Origin: SYLG01 sp965226945
GTDB taxonomy: Bacteria; Planctomycetota; Planctomycetia; Gemmatales; Gemmataceae
DNA: 64,000 nt
Reading direction: 5' to 3'
Assembly (NCBI GenBank): GCA_965226945.1
Contig: OZ245717.1
Span: forward strand, 1,550,001 to 1,614,000
Part shown: positions 9,092 to 19,000 of the stretch, piece by piece
Layout: each line of letters starts with the position of its first letter
How positions within the stretch are numbered: the stretch's first letter is position 1
Program-made: the position numbers and the translations under genes
The notes under the pieces: model-generated
Database searches by the model: none
What the model saw: only the letters and a program-made list of their open reading frames with translations
Told to the model about the DNA's origin: nothing

Positions 9092-10155
9092 TTCAGACCG
9101 CTGCCGATCCCGAGGAAGCCCACCCGGTCCCCCGGCTGGAGAAATCCCCGCTCCTCGGCCAGGGCGGCGGTCAAAGGCAACGACACCGTACCCATGTTGC
9201 CCAGGTAAGGATAGGTGGAATAATCCTTGGCATTATCGATACCCAGGGTCTTCAAGACCGAGTCGCGATGAGCCGTTCCCACCTGATGGCAAATGACCTT
9301 ATCGATATGGTCGGTCGCCCATCCCAACTTGCCCAGAAAACTGCGCCAGGTGCGCAAACCCAGATCGACCCCATGGCGCAGCACCGACACCGAATCGGTC
9401 GACATAAATTGCCTTGCCAAATTGAGCATCTGGCCGGCCGCGTAAGCCGGGGCTTGCGAGGCAAAATCGAGCGCCGCGGCCGGCGCATAACCCCAGCGGC
9501 AAAGACCGTGATATTGCGGTTCGGCCTGAGTCGTACCGCCAACGAGCCGGCGGCGCTTTCCGCCTCCAAACGAGCCGTCGGTCACCAGCACGGCCACCGC
9601 GCCCGAACCGCCGGTCAAAGTCGCCAGCGAGTGCTTGAACACCTCCATGTTGCGGTGCGCGAGCATCTGTTCGATCATCAGGTCGATGATTTCGCGGGAA
9701 GTTTCGCAGGAGACGACAATTCCGGCGCGAATTTGGCCGAGTTCGACCCGGTTGGCGATGTCCACGATGCCGTTGAGCACGCCCAGGCAGGCATTGCTGA
9801 TATCGAAAACCGAGGCGGCGGGACTGACCCCAAGTCCCGCGGCAACTTTACAAGCCGTGGCGGGCTCGAAGTTCTCGCGGCAGACGGCGGCATAGATGAC
9901 CACTTCGATATCTTCGGCTTTGACTTTCGACTGGGAAAGCGCCTTCCTGGCCGCCTCAAGCGCCCCCTGCCCCACCGAATAGCCCGGCTCCCAAAAGCGC
10001 CTTTCCGAAATCCCCGTCAAGGCTTCGAGCTGCCCCGGCGGAAAGCGCAATTCCTTGTAAAGCGGCGCCAGCCGCTCTTCCAGTTCATGCGTCGACACCA
10101 CCTGCTGGGGAAGGTGGTAGCCAAAGGACTCAATGTAGACTTTTGAATAACGCAT
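9064..10155 (-). CDS. oleA: OleA, head-to-head acyl-condensing thiolase-fold enzyme
   Basis: 363 residues, a FabH-like ketoacyl synthase III fold. The active-site Cys123 lies in DISNACLGVLNG, with His290 (ICHQVG) and Asn320 (YLGNMGT). The spacing equals the Cys143/His285/Asn315 triad of Xanthomonas OleA. Glu97, in NFEPATAC, sits 26 residues before the Cys, exactly where OleA uses its special Glu117 base; ordinary FabH proteins lack it. OleA therefore most likely condenses two acyl-CoAs non-decarboxylatively to a beta-keto acid, the first step to long-chain olefins. It is the first gene of oleABCD; a 300-bp region divides it from the divergent gene at 10456. Confidence 0.94.
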   Translation of the reverse strand: MRYSKVYIESFGYHLPQQVVSTHELEERLAPLYKELRFPPGQLEALTGISERRFWEPGYSVGQGALEAARKALSQSKVKAEDIEVVIYAAVCRENFEPATACKVAAGLGVSPAASVFDISNACLGVLNGIVDIANRVELGQIRAGIVVSCETSREIIDLMIEQMLAHRNMEVFKHSLATLTGGSGAVAVLVTDGSFGGGKRRRLVGGTTQAEPQYHGLCRWGYAPAAALDFASQAPAYAAGQMLNLARQFMSTDSVSVLRHGVDLGLRTWRSFLGKLGWATDHIDKVICHQVGTAHRDSVLKTLGIDNAKDYSTYPYLGNMGTVSLPLTAALAEERGFLQPGDRVGFLGIGSGLNCLMLGIDW

Positions 10156-10455
10156 CCCGGTGACAGTCCAAGCTTTGCAACGAGCGGGGGATATAAGCGG
10201 TTATGCTAAGAACCAGGGAGGAAAGTGGAAGTGGGGAAGAAGGGTTTCGGTCGGGGTTGAAGGCAAGAAAATGGGAGCTATGGGAAACATGGGAGCTATG
10301 GAGCCCGCCCGCTCGGAGCAAAGGGAATGGGGAGCGGGCTGGGGAGCTTTTCTTGCTGCATGATTTCTGGTTGATGGCTTTTTCCTAGTCTAAATTTGAC
10401 TGGAGCGATGAAATCAAGAATCGCGCGGGTTTAGACAGAATCAGGCGGCATTTCC
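10156..10455. other. Divergent intergenic region upstream of oleA
   Basis: 300 bp between the oleA start and the oppositely oriented 601-residue gene, so it should hold promoters for both. No confident -35/-10 pair was recognised. A purine-rich stretch contains a 13-bp sequence (atgggagctatgg) at 10271-10283 and again at 10289-10301, an 18-bp-period direct repeat of unknown meaning. The plus-strand gene has an AGGCGG ribosome-binding site just before 10456. Confidence 0.5.
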
Positions 10456-12261
10456 ATGAGCGAAATTTTGTCAAAAGGAACCGCAAAGCGAAGGAATCGG
10501 AAGATCTTTTACGTCCCCATTTTATTACTGGTGGTTCTTGTTGTGTCCTATGTGATTTTCGACTGGATTTTTCCCAAGAAACAGGCCGAGCGCTTTCCTG
10601 CGCGATTCACCATCAGTCAACAAACAACCATCGCCCTGGGACCCGTAACGAAATCGGGCTTCATCGATTACGCCGAGGCGATCAATCGCAAATTAGGCGA
10701 TGGCTTGGCCGCCAAGGATAACGCCGCCATCGACTTGATCCGGGCCCTGGGTCCTACCGTGGATGCCCATGCCTTCGGTGTCGATGATCGCACCAGCGAA
10801 TTCCAGGAGATTTGGAAGAAGCTGGAAATGGGTCCGTTTCCGGATGACCGTGAATTCTTCATGACGATCAAGCAATTCCACGCCAGCCTGGAATCGGCGG
10901 AACCGACCCCGGAGAGGGAACAAGATCCCCCCGAAATCACTCCCGCCCAAGCCGCCGAAGACGAGCTGGAATCGGTGCTGACGCGTCCCTGGAAAGCAGA
11001 AGAACACCCTTTTCTCGGGAAATGGCTGAAGAAGAATGAGACCCCCTTAAAGCTATTAAATTCCGCGTTAAAAAAGAAGGCATTTTTTATCCCCTGCCAG
11101 TCAGTAACTCCAAAGCAAGTTTCCCTTTTACGACAGGGGATGGATGATGACGCCGAATCCTTACTCGTTTTGCCTGGAACCGTTTCCGTTTCCAAATTGG
11201 TGGAAGCAAGGAAAGCACTCGCGGCTCAGGCCATGCTCTTGCTGGGGGAAGGGCGCAACGAAGAAGCATGGAAGGTCCTGCGAGATTCCCACCGTTTGGC
11301 GGCGCTCTTGTCTACCAACGGTTCGCTGATGGATCTGGTTTTGGGGGTTGCGTTCGATACGCCCCTCCAGGATGCGACGCTCGCGTTCTTCCAGGAAAAG
11401 CAGATCAAGCCGGAGTTCTTCAAAAGCATGATTCGGGACTTACAAAACCTCGAAAAGTACGAATCTCCCGCAAAAGCATACGATCTATTTGAGAGATATT
11501 TTGATCTCTCTTACATCATGGCTTATAATCACGGAGGAATAGAAACCGCACTTCACTTGTATCGAAATTCACCCTTTGAAAAAGAAAACGACCTTCCGGT
11601 ACTTACCGAATGGGGAGGCCGTTTTTTTTCGCGCCGGCAGAAAAAGGCAATGGCCCAGGTCGATTGGGATCCCATTCTGAAACAAACCAACGACTATTTC
11701 GACAAAGTCGTCGCCGCCCTGGCAACGCCCGACAGGGCGGCTCGCTATGCGGCCCTGAAGCAACTACAAGCTGATCGAGAAATGGTGAAGCCAGCGATGC
11801 GCGCCGCGTTTAAGCAATGGGTCGACTACTTATACCGATATCAATACGAGTCCGGGTGGGACATGCAAAAATCGACCGCTGATTTCTGCACCGTTCTATT
11901 TAGCGATAATTTCCTCAATATCCAAAGAATGCTGGATCGCGGCGAGCAAAAATGGATCAATCTGGCCGTCGCCGCGGCACTGGAGGCATTCAAACGAGAA
12001 AAAGGCGCCTACCCCGCGAAACTCAGCGACCTCTCGCCCGAGTACTTGAAGGAAATCCCCAAGGATCTTTTTTCTCAAAAGGAGTTGAGCTACCGGCGCA
12101 CGGCCAACGGCTATCTGCTCTATAGCGTCGGCGCCAATGAAACCGACGATGGCGGCAAAATGCAAAACTCGGGCGAACATAGCGGGGATATCGGCATGGA
12201 AATGCCGCCCCCGGCGAAGCCTCTGAATCAGAAGCGCAAGGAACTCTTCAAAGAGGAATGA
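10456..12261 (+). CDS. Membrane-anchored planctomycete protein of unknown function
   Basis: 601 residues. A basic N-terminus (KRRNRK) and one transmembrane helix at about 18-37 are followed by a large, mostly helical, charged domain that should lie outside the cytoplasm. The C-terminal part (about residues 495-575) has a pattern seen in many planctomycete proteins: a helix (WINLAVAAALEAFKREKG), then AYPAKLSDLSPEYL, IPKDLF, and SYRRTANGYLLYSVGAN. This resembles the C-terminal region of pseudopilin-like proteins, which is an inference. The ribosome-binding site AGGCGG lies six bases before the ATG. It is the only plus-strand gene between the ole and pfa operons: divergent from oleA and convergent with pfaC, with 29 bp between the stops. 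No catalytic motif is visible and a lipid-related role is not shown. Confidence 0.8.
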   Translation: MSEILSKGTAKRRNRKIFYVPILLLVVLVVSYVIFDWIFPKKQAERFPARFTISQQTTIALGPVTKSGFIDYAEAINRKLGDGLAAKDNAAIDLIRALGPTVDAHAFGVDDRTSEFQEIWKKLEMGPFPDDREFFMTIKQFHASLESAEPTPEREQDPPEITPAQAAEDELESVLTRPWKAEEHPFLGKWLKKNETPLKLLNSALKKKAFFIPCQSVTPKQVSLLRQGMDDDAESLLVLPGTVSVSKLVEARKALAAQAMLLLGEGRNEEAWKVLRDSHRLAALLSTNGSLMDLVLGVAFDTPLQDATLAFFQEKQIKPEFFKSMIRDLQNLEKYESPAKAYDLFERYFDLSYIMAYNHGGIETALHLYRNSPFEKENDLPVLTEWGGRFFSRRQKKAMAQVDWDPILKQTNDYFDKVVAALATPDRAARYAALKQLQADREMVKPAMRAAFKQWVDYLYRYQYESGWDMQKSTADFCTVLFSDNFLNIQRMLDRGEQKWINLAVAAALEAFKREKGAYPAKLSDLSPEYLKEIPKDLFSQKELSYRRTANGYLLYSVGANETDDGGKMQNSGEHSGDIGMEMPPPAKPLNQKRKELFKEE

Positions 12262-12290
12262 TCGCTAGCTCCATCCAGAAAAATCTGAGT

Positions 12291-15200
12291 TTACACCACG
12301 GCGACGGCAAATTTCTCCATCGAATAGATGATCCGCCCGTCAATCTCGACATAGCCGTTCGCGACAATCCTGCCGGGTTGCCGCTCGATCACTTCGACCC
12401 GCGTGACGATCGTATCGTGAGTAGGAATCACCTGGCCCCGGTAAACCCAGGTGTGCGCCGGCGCGCCCGGTTGCAGCAGGGCCGGTCGATCCGGAGAACG
12501 GTGCGGATCGGCAAGCAACCCGGCAAGCTGCAAGAAAGCCTCCAGGCCAAGCGATCCGGGCATCACCGGATCTTGATAGAAGTGGGCGTCGAAGAACCAT
12601 TCCGACGGATTGACCTTCTTGGTCCCCTTCGCAAACCCCAGCCCGTTGGGGCCGCCATCGAATTCGAACTGTTCGACCCGGTCGAGCATGAGCAAGGGCG
12701 CGCTGGGTAACGCCCGGAAAGAATTTCCTGGTTGAGAGAGGCCCGGTTTGGATGATTGCCAGGGCGCCTTGTCGGTGATTCCGACCTGGGTGGCCAGGGC
12801 TCCCTTCGTGAAGAAGCCAAAGTAGGTCGTGCCGTCATAGAGCGGCTCGCCGTCGAGGCGCACATCGAAGGTGAAAAAATGCAGGATCATGCCGCCGGAA
12901 CGAGAAACCCGCTCAAGCTTGGCATGCACTTCGATCAGGCCATCGCGCACAATCGGATCGGCTCTGAGATTCCCAGTGCCGCCCAAATTGCGATAGCTCA
13001 GATCTTCACCGGAGGTCAGCGCCGCGCCCGAATAGGCGGAAATCCAGCCGCAAGGCTGCAGCGCGATCTCAAGCAGCACGGCGAGCGGAATGCGTCCGTG
13101 CTTCCCTGCCTTGTCCCACCAGTCCCCCTTATTCAGACGGAACCGGGCAATGCACGCCTTGGGCGCCGTCTGCGCCAAGGGCTCGCCCTGGAATTCGACG
13201 ACATCATCCATGAATAGATAAGGCGGACGGGGCAGCCGCGCCATGATCCGGTCGTGGTCAAAGGGCAAGAACCGCTCGCCAAAAGCTCGTGAAGGCAAGC
13301 CCGTGCAAAACTCAAGTAAGCGGGGATGATCCATCGGCAACGAGGGATCGGCGGTTTTGGGAGAGGCAGGGAATTGCGCGCCCCGGCCAACGGCAGCCTC
13401 CGCGATGGCGGTTTCCTTCTCACCCAGCGGTGCAAAGTGGCGCGAGTCGGCCCCCTGCAGCATAAGCGACATCGCGCGCACCGAGACAATCGGCCGGCCA
13501 TCGGCAAACATGACGGCATGGGCGATGACCGAAGGGTTCTCTCCTTCGCGGATTTCGGCAATCTCGATTTCATAGCGAGCCACGCGCGTGGAGCGAATGA
13601 CCTGCCCGCGGCACTTCAGCGCACTCTCGACGCCCGGCACGCCTTCGAAAGTCACCGAACCCGCCTGCGCCACCCAGCCTTTGCGCAGAAGTAACACACG
13701 CAAAGAAAGCAGACACGCCTCATACATCAGGGTGCCGGGCATGACCTGATCGTCAATGAAGTGGCAGGTCAAAAACCAATCGTCCGGATGAATGTCATCC
13801 TCGGTGACCACCCGGCCTAAACCCGCGACGCCGCCCCGGGTGTCGAGTTCGACCACGCGATCAAAGAGCGCCATCTTGCCGCCGGGTATCGTCGCCGGCC
13901 GTGCAACCGGATGTCCGGCGAATTCGGGCCCGAATGCTCCGGCCAGATCCCCCTGGCGCAGCCGGTCCAACTCTCTTTCCCCGAGCGCTGGAGCCGAACC
14001 CGCCTTACTGGAAGCCGCCATCGGCGGAAAATCGCGTTCGAGCAGCCCTTTGCCGGCAGCCAGCGCCTCGTTCGTGAAAAAACCGGCGCAGCCCTCGCGC
14101 ATACGCAAGAGCGGCCGGCCCCCCACCGATCCGTCGTACTCGAAACGAAATAACCAGGTCTCGCCATGCTGGAAAAACCGCAGCACGCGAATGTCATAGC
14201 GGATCGTTTCACCGGGCTTGGGCAGCGGCCCTTCAAAGGCGATGGTGGCATCGAGCAAGCGGTAGACCGCTTCGCCCTTCGCATGCAGATCAATCCCCAG
14301 CCAACCGGCCAAGAGCATGTCGGCCTGCCCCGACTCCACGGTCAATGAAATGGGCATCCGGCCCTGATCGAGGTACCAGCCATTCACGAGCACATCGTGC
14401 TCGGTGACGACCCGGCCCGACTTCATGCTTTGCGGTTCCCCCTCAATGCTCAACACCCGATCAACGAGCATGAGCGGTTCGTCGGGCAGGCGCACCCGAG
14501 TGGGGTAGGTGTCGGCCAAGGCAAAATCGCTGCCAAGCGCCCGGGCCACCGATCCGATTGCGAAATCCAGGCACTGCGACCTGTCGAGCGCGCGGCGGAC
14601 CGCGGGGATCTGGTCGCTGATTTCGGCGGGCTCGACCACGGCCATTCCCGCCGCCGACAAACCCAATTGGTGGATCTGCCCCACAAGCGCTTCGCCGGCG
14701 CGCGCAAAACGCAGAAAGGCTTCCTGAGTCTCGTGTTCCAGCAGGCTAATATGGACAGCACGTTGAAAAGGCTCGGAATCTTGACGAGAAGCAGGTGCGC
14801 TCAAGACGGATCCTTGTTCTGCAAACAGGGGGGAAGGCTCAAAAGGCGCCGGCGCCAAGGATGGCGTGAAGGGTGGCGCAAAGGCCGCAAATTCGGGAAG
14901 GGGATCGGGATGCCTCTCACTCGGCGCCGAAGCGGCCGGCACCTCGGAGGAAAGTTCCGCGGGCGTGTTCCCCGGCATGACAGGCGGACCGTAAGCGACT
15001 TCCACCCATCCCAGGGGCGCCTTGGCAGGTGTCTTGGCGCCGTTTTCTTCAGGCAGGAAGAGAAGGCGTCCCAGGGCTTCGCGCTCAAGCGGAATTCGCG
15101 CGGCAATCAGGGAGCCGACGACTCCCAAAAGGCCGCTACGCTCTTCTTCGGGCCGCGCGGCCAGTGCGCAAACCGCGTGGCGGTTGTCTCCCAGAATGCT

Positions 15201-18200
15201 CGGAATCAATCCGGCGCAGGAGGCGCCGGGACCGACCTCCAGGAAAAATCGCGCCCCCGCGCCATAGGCCCTGCGCACCAGTTCGACAAAAGAAATCGGC
15301 GTGATCGCCGCTTCGACAAACGATTCGGCGACGATGTCCGAAACAGGAGGCATCGCCGCGGGGCAACCGGCCAAAAACATGCGCATGCCGGGCACGAGGA
15401 TCACCGGGCCATGATGCAGCGCCCGCCAGGCCTTGGCGATCGGCGCGGCCATCGGCCCATGCACCGAGGTGCCGCCGGGCAACCAGATCGGTTCGACTTT
15501 CAACTTCTGCGCGAGCGCCGCCACGCTTGCGCGGTCGCCGCCCACCAGGTTGAGGCGCGGCGTTAACTCGATGAGCGGGTAGGCTCTCTGGTCGGGTGCA
15601 ATGGCCGAACGGATCGCACCGAGGTTCAACGCGAACAGCGCCTGCGCCCAGTCGACATTCGTGCCCGCAGGCAAATTCCAGCTTTTGCGCACCGCGTCCC
15701 AGGGCCGCACGACATCGCGCACAAACAAGGACGAACTCATCAGTTCGCCGAGCATCTTGTCGCGCTGCGGCCAGGCGCCCAGGGCAAACATCATCGTCGA
15801 TTCGCCCAGACTTTGCCCCAGGGCAAAGGCCGGTTCCATTCCAAGCGCGCCGAGAATGGCGGTGGCGAGACAGCCATGGCTGATCTGGGCCATGATCTGT
15901 TCGCGCGGATCGGCCGTGGCGGCATCGGCCGGGTTGCCGCTCCAGAATTTCAGAGGCACGAAGCTGGCCTGCGCCGAAACGCTCAGCGCGGCCTGGGCCT
16001 CCAGGACATCGGGGAACGCCAGCGCGAGCCGCCGTCCCATATCGAACGCGGCCTGGCCGGAACCGGGATAGACCAGGCAAATGCCAGCCTTGGGCCCCAG
16101 CGGTTCCGCCTGGAAATAAACTTCGCCCGATCGTGTGGCGCCCGTTAGTCCGGGCGCATCGCCCAGAAGGGCATGCGCCTGGGCAAGAAGCTCGTCAAGC
16201 GCGCCGTTGGCACGCAGGACCAGCGCCAATCCCAACTTGGCCTGGGGACGCGGCGCCGCCGCGCGCGCCCAGGCGTCCGCCAGATGCCGGGGCGTGGACC
16301 AGGCGCGCGATTGGGCCAAGGCCTCCAGGCGCGCGAGGGCGTTTTTCAGCAAATCGCGGTGATCTTCCTCGATGAGGAAAAGCGCTTCAGGCCATACCTC
16401 GGGAGAGGGGCATCCGACCACGGCCGGCCTGGCAACTTCTTGCAACAGCAGGACCGAGGCATTCCCCTCGGCGCCAGCCGAAGCGATCATCGCGGTGCGC
16501 GGCCGATTCTCCCGGTCCACGAGCCAGGGCATCGGCTCGGAGGCCTGGATGAGTCCGATCAGATCGGGCCGGCCGCCCCCCGTTCTCATGGCCGAATTCG
16601 CGAGCACGCCGTGACCGGGATAGCGGGCCGAATCGATCGCCTCCACCGCCCGGGCCAGCCGCTGCCACGCAGATAAGAATCCAAGAGACTTTTGAGAGGT
16701 CTGATGGGAGAAACCGTCGGCCGCTCCATCATCCAGGAATCGCAACCGGGGCTTGATGCGCGGACCGAAGAAGTCCCCCAACTCCCGATCCAGAGGGGAA
16801 CTCAGGTCGCTTCCGCTGGCACTGGTTCCGAGCCAGGTCACCGCATCGGGATGAGAAGCCGCGCTGGCAAAACCGCATTCCAGGGCCGCTTCGATCGCCC
16901 GGGCGGATTGCGGCGCGGCCGATTGGCACGCGTCAAAGGAAGCGATGGCCGTGCCGAAGAGCCTGGCCAATCCCGGTTTGGCGCGCCCCTGAGCTCCTGA
17001 CTCTCTTTCCAGAACCAGGAGCACGGCACCGCCGCAACCGCCTCCATCCGAGCCGGGCGGTAGCGTGGAACGCAAGTCATCGGGTGAAGTCACGGCTCCC
17101 ACAATGACCCGATCGATCGATCCACCTGCCAACAACCCCTGGGCAACGCGCACCGCCTGGGAGATGCCGCCGCTGCCTGAGGAGATCGTAAAGCAAGGAC
17201 CACCCAGTTTTAATTGACGGGCGATCCGGCTGGCGGCAATGCTCGCCAAACTTCCCATGACCTTGTTGGCGTCGAGCACCGAAGGAATGGCGGATTCATC
17301 AAATCCTTCGGCCAACGCCTTCCAGCGCAAATGGTGGTTCGTGGTCGCCGGATCGAGAGCCACCTGCAAAACGACCGCGGTTGCCGGCTGTTCGGCCTCC
17401 CATTCCTTTTGGGCGGCCAGATCGCAAGCCGCCTCCAGGGCCCAGATCTGCTGGGGAAGCATTGACTGAATTTCGATCGGGGGAATGCGAAAACGATTGC
17501 CTCCGACCCGGATGCGGCCGGGCACCTGGGCGTTGTTCTCCAGCAAACAGCCCGCGCGCGCCAGCGCCGTTACCTGAACGACCGGTTCCACCAGAGCGGC
17601 CGGCAGCGGCACTTCCGGCTGCGAAGGAACAGCGACCGACACCGCCTTCGCGGGCGGCTCCTCGACCACGAGGTGGGCGTTGATGCCGCCAAAGCCAAAG
17701 GCGCTGATTCCCGCCCGGCGCGGCCGATTTCCCCGGGCCGTCCACGAGGTATCGGTCTCCGGCAAAAACACCGGACAACCCGGATCGCCAAAATCCTTTT
17801 CGAGCCCGACGGTTCCCGGCATCGCGGCGATGCGTTTTGCGGAAATGGCCCCAATCACCTTGGCCAGGGCCGCCCCGCCCGCGGCGGTTAGCAAATGGCC
17901 GATATTCCCCTTCACCGAGCCGATGGGTACTTTCGCCCGTGGATCGCGAGGCCCCAGGAGTTGACCAAGAGTTTCCAGTTCGACGCGGTCGCCGACGGGC
18001 GCTCCGGTGGCGTGGCACTCGAAATAATCGGCATCGCCTTCGGCAAAGCCCGCGGCCCGGTAGGCCTGGCGCATGGCCCTGAGCTGGCCTTCGGTCGAGG
18101 GCGCGAGCAAGCCGCCTTCGATATCGTTACTCAGGCCGATTCCGGCGATCACGGCGAGAATTTCGTCTTGCGCCCTGCGCGCGTCGGCAAGGCGTTTGAG

Positions 18201-18986
18201 CACGAAGATGCCCGCGCCTTCGCCCACGATCAAGCCGTCGGCGGCGCGATCGAACGGCCGGCAGCGGCCCGTGGGGCTGAGTGCCCGCAACTGGCTGAAG
18301 CCCATCTGCGTGTACAGACTGTCGGGGCTCGAAACGCCGCCGGCGAAGACCGCATCGAGGCGGCCCGCCATCAGTTCCAGCGCGGCCAGATGCAGCGAAT
18401 AAAGCGACGAGGCGCACGCCGCGTCAAGTGTTTGATGTCCGCCGCCAAGACCCAGGTGGGCGGCCAGTGCCGCCGAGGGCATGGCTACCGTCAAATCATC
18501 CCAAACGCTTGGGGAAGCGGCCGGCTTTCCCCGATTGCCGAACACCGCTTCGGCGCGGCGTGCGGCGGCCGTCGTGGGCAGAACAATATTCCCGAGGACG
18601 ACGCCGATGCGCTGCGGATCGACCTGTTCGAGCTTGGCGCTCTTCCACGCCTCCGTTCCGGCATGCAGCGCCAGACGAATGGGTGGATCGTTCCATTCAG
18701 GTGGAGAAGGGGCTCGCGCGAAAACTCCCGCGGTTTGCGGTGGCAAAGGATAAGGATCGATGGCGCAGACGGTGGTCGAGCGTACCTTGTCGGGGTAGAT
18801 CCCCTCGCTTTCCCGAATCGCATCGGGAGGCAGGACCCATCGGCCCGCCGGAGGCTCGACCCCCATCCATTTGCCGGCAAGCACCGCGTTCCAGAGACCG
18901 CGCGGGTCCAATCCCCCTGGGAAAAGCCCGCCCATTCCCACGATCGCGATCGGGCAATCCCTATAGGAGATCTTTTTTGCCGCCAT
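12291..18986 (-). CDS. PfaC-like polyunsaturated lipid synthase: KS-CLF-AT-DH-DH
   Basis: 2231 residues. Domain order: ketosynthase (about 10-445) with Cys191 in DAACASS, His325 in CHATG and His364 in KGNIGH; a second KS-like chain-length factor (about 500-860) where the Cys is lost (TISSGSGG, 600-607); acyltransferase (about 965-1290) with Ser1059 in GQSLGES and His1176; a Pro/Ala-rich linker (1330-1405); then four hotdog units forming two FabA-type dehydratases. Hotdogs 2 and 4 carry active His motifs (CHFIDDQVMPG, H1742; AHFYQDPVMPG, H2135), while 1 and 3 look structural. KS-CLF-DH-DH is the PfaC plan; the embedded AT takes the role of PfaB. It starts 14 bp after the pfaA-like stop with GGAG before the ATG. 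The product is probably a polyunsaturated acyl chain; length and unsaturation cannot be read from sequence. Confidence 0.9.
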   Translation of the reverse strand: MAAKKISYRDCPIAIVGMGGLFPGGLDPRGLWNAVLAGKWMGVEPPAGRWVLPPDAIRESEGIYPDKVRSTTVCAIDPYPLPPQTAGVFARAPSPPEWNDPPIRLALHAGTEAWKSAKLEQVDPQRIGVVLGNIVLPTTAAARRAEAVFGNRGKPAASPSVWDDLTVAMPSAALAAHLGLGGGHQTLDAACASSLYSLHLAALELMAGRLDAVFAGGVSSPDSLYTQMGFSQLRALSPTGRCRPFDRAADGLIVGEGAGIFVLKRLADARRAQDEILAVIAGIGLSNDIEGGLLAPSTEGQLRAMRQAYRAAGFAEGDADYFECHATGAPVGDRVELETLGQLLGPRDPRAKVPIGSVKGNIGHLLTAAGGAALAKVIGAISAKRIAAMPGTVGLEKDFGDPGCPVFLPETDTSWTARGNRPRRAGISAFGFGGINAHLVVEEPPAKAVSVAVPSQPEVPLPAALVEPVVQVTALARAGCLLENNAQVPGRIRVGGNRFRIPPIEIQSMLPQQIWALEAACDLAAQKEWEAEQPATAVVLQVALDPATTNHHLRWKALAEGFDESAIPSVLDANKVMGSLASIAASRIARQLKLGGPCFTISSGSGGISQAVRVAQGLLAGGSIDRVIVGAVTSPDDLRSTLPPGSDGGGCGGAVLLVLERESGAQGRAKPGLARLFGTAIASFDACQSAAPQSARAIEAALECGFASAASHPDAVTWLGTSASGSDLSSPLDRELGDFFGPRIKPRLRFLDDGAADGFSHQTSQKSLGFLSAWQRLARAVEAIDSARYPGHGVLANSAMRTGGGRPDLIGLIQASEPMPWLVDRENRPRTAMIASAGAEGNASVLLLQEVARPAVVGCPSPEVWPEALFLIEEDHRDLLKNALARLEALAQSRAWSTPRHLADAWARAAAPRPQAKLGLALVLRANGALDELLAQAHALLGDAPGLTGATRSGEVYFQAEPLGPKAGICLVYPGSGQAAFDMGRRLALAFPDVLEAQAALSVSAQASFVPLKFWSGNPADAATADPREQIMAQISHGCLATAILGALGMEPAFALGQSLGESTMMFALGAWPQRDKMLGELMSSSLFVRDVVRPWDAVRKSWNLPAGTNVDWAQALFALNLGAIRSAIAPDQRAYPLIELTPRLNLVGGDRASVAALAQKLKVEPIWLPGGTSVHGPMAAPIAKAWRALHHGPVILVPGMRMFLAGCPAAMPPVSDIVAESFVEAAITPISFVELVRRAYGAGARFFLEVGPGASCAGLIPSILGDNRHAVCALAARPEEERSGLLGVVGSLIAARIPLEREALGRLLFLPEENGAKTPAKAPLGWVEVAYGPPVMPGNTPAELSSEVPAASAPSERHPDPLPEFAAFAPPFTPSLAPAPFEPSPLFAEQGSVLSAPASRQDSEPFQRAVHISLLEHETQEAFLRFARAGEALVGQIHQLGLSAAGMAVVEPAEISDQIPAVRRALDRSQCLDFAIGSVARALGSDFALADTYPTRVRLPDEPLMLVDRVLSIEGEPQSMKSGRVVTEHDVLVNGWYLDQGRMPISLTVESGQADMLLAGWLGIDLHAKGEAVYRLLDATIAFEGPLPKPGETIRYDIRVLRFFQHGETWLFRFEYDGSVGGRPLLRMREGCAGFFTNEALAAGKGLLERDFPPMAASSKAGSAPALGERELDRLRQGDLAGAFGPEFAGHPVARPATIPGGKMALFDRVVELDTRGGVAGLGRVVTEDDIHPDDWFLTCHFIDDQVMPGTLMYEACLLSLRVLLLRKGWVAQAGSVTFEGVPGVESALKCRGQVIRSTRVARYEIEIAEIREGENPSVIAHAVMFADGRPIVSVRAMSLMLQGADSRHFAPLGEKETAIAEAAVGRGAQFPASPKTADPSLPMDHPRLLEFCTGLPSRAFGERFLPFDHDRIMARLPRPPYLFMDDVVEFQGEPLAQTAPKACIARFRLNKGDWWDKAGKHGRIPLAVLLEIALQPCGWISAYSGAALTSGEDLSYRNLGGTGNLRADPIVRDGLIEVHAKLERVSRSGGMILHFFTFDVRLDGEPLYDGTTYFGFFTKGALATQVGITDKAPWQSSKPGLSQPGNSFRALPSAPLLMLDRVEQFEFDGGPNGLGFAKGTKKVNPSEWFFDAHFYQDPVMPGSLGLEAFLQLAGLLADPHRSPDRPALLQPGAPAHTWVYRGQVIPTHDTIVTRVEVIERQPGRIVANGYVEIDGRIIYSMEKFAVAVV

Positions 18987-19000
18987 GAACTCCGACCCTA

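Noticed and set aside
9064..10155. FabH (fatty-acid initiation ketosynthase)
   Set aside because: The Glu97 position and the oleBCD neighbours point to OleA; no other fatty-acid synthesis gene adjoins it.
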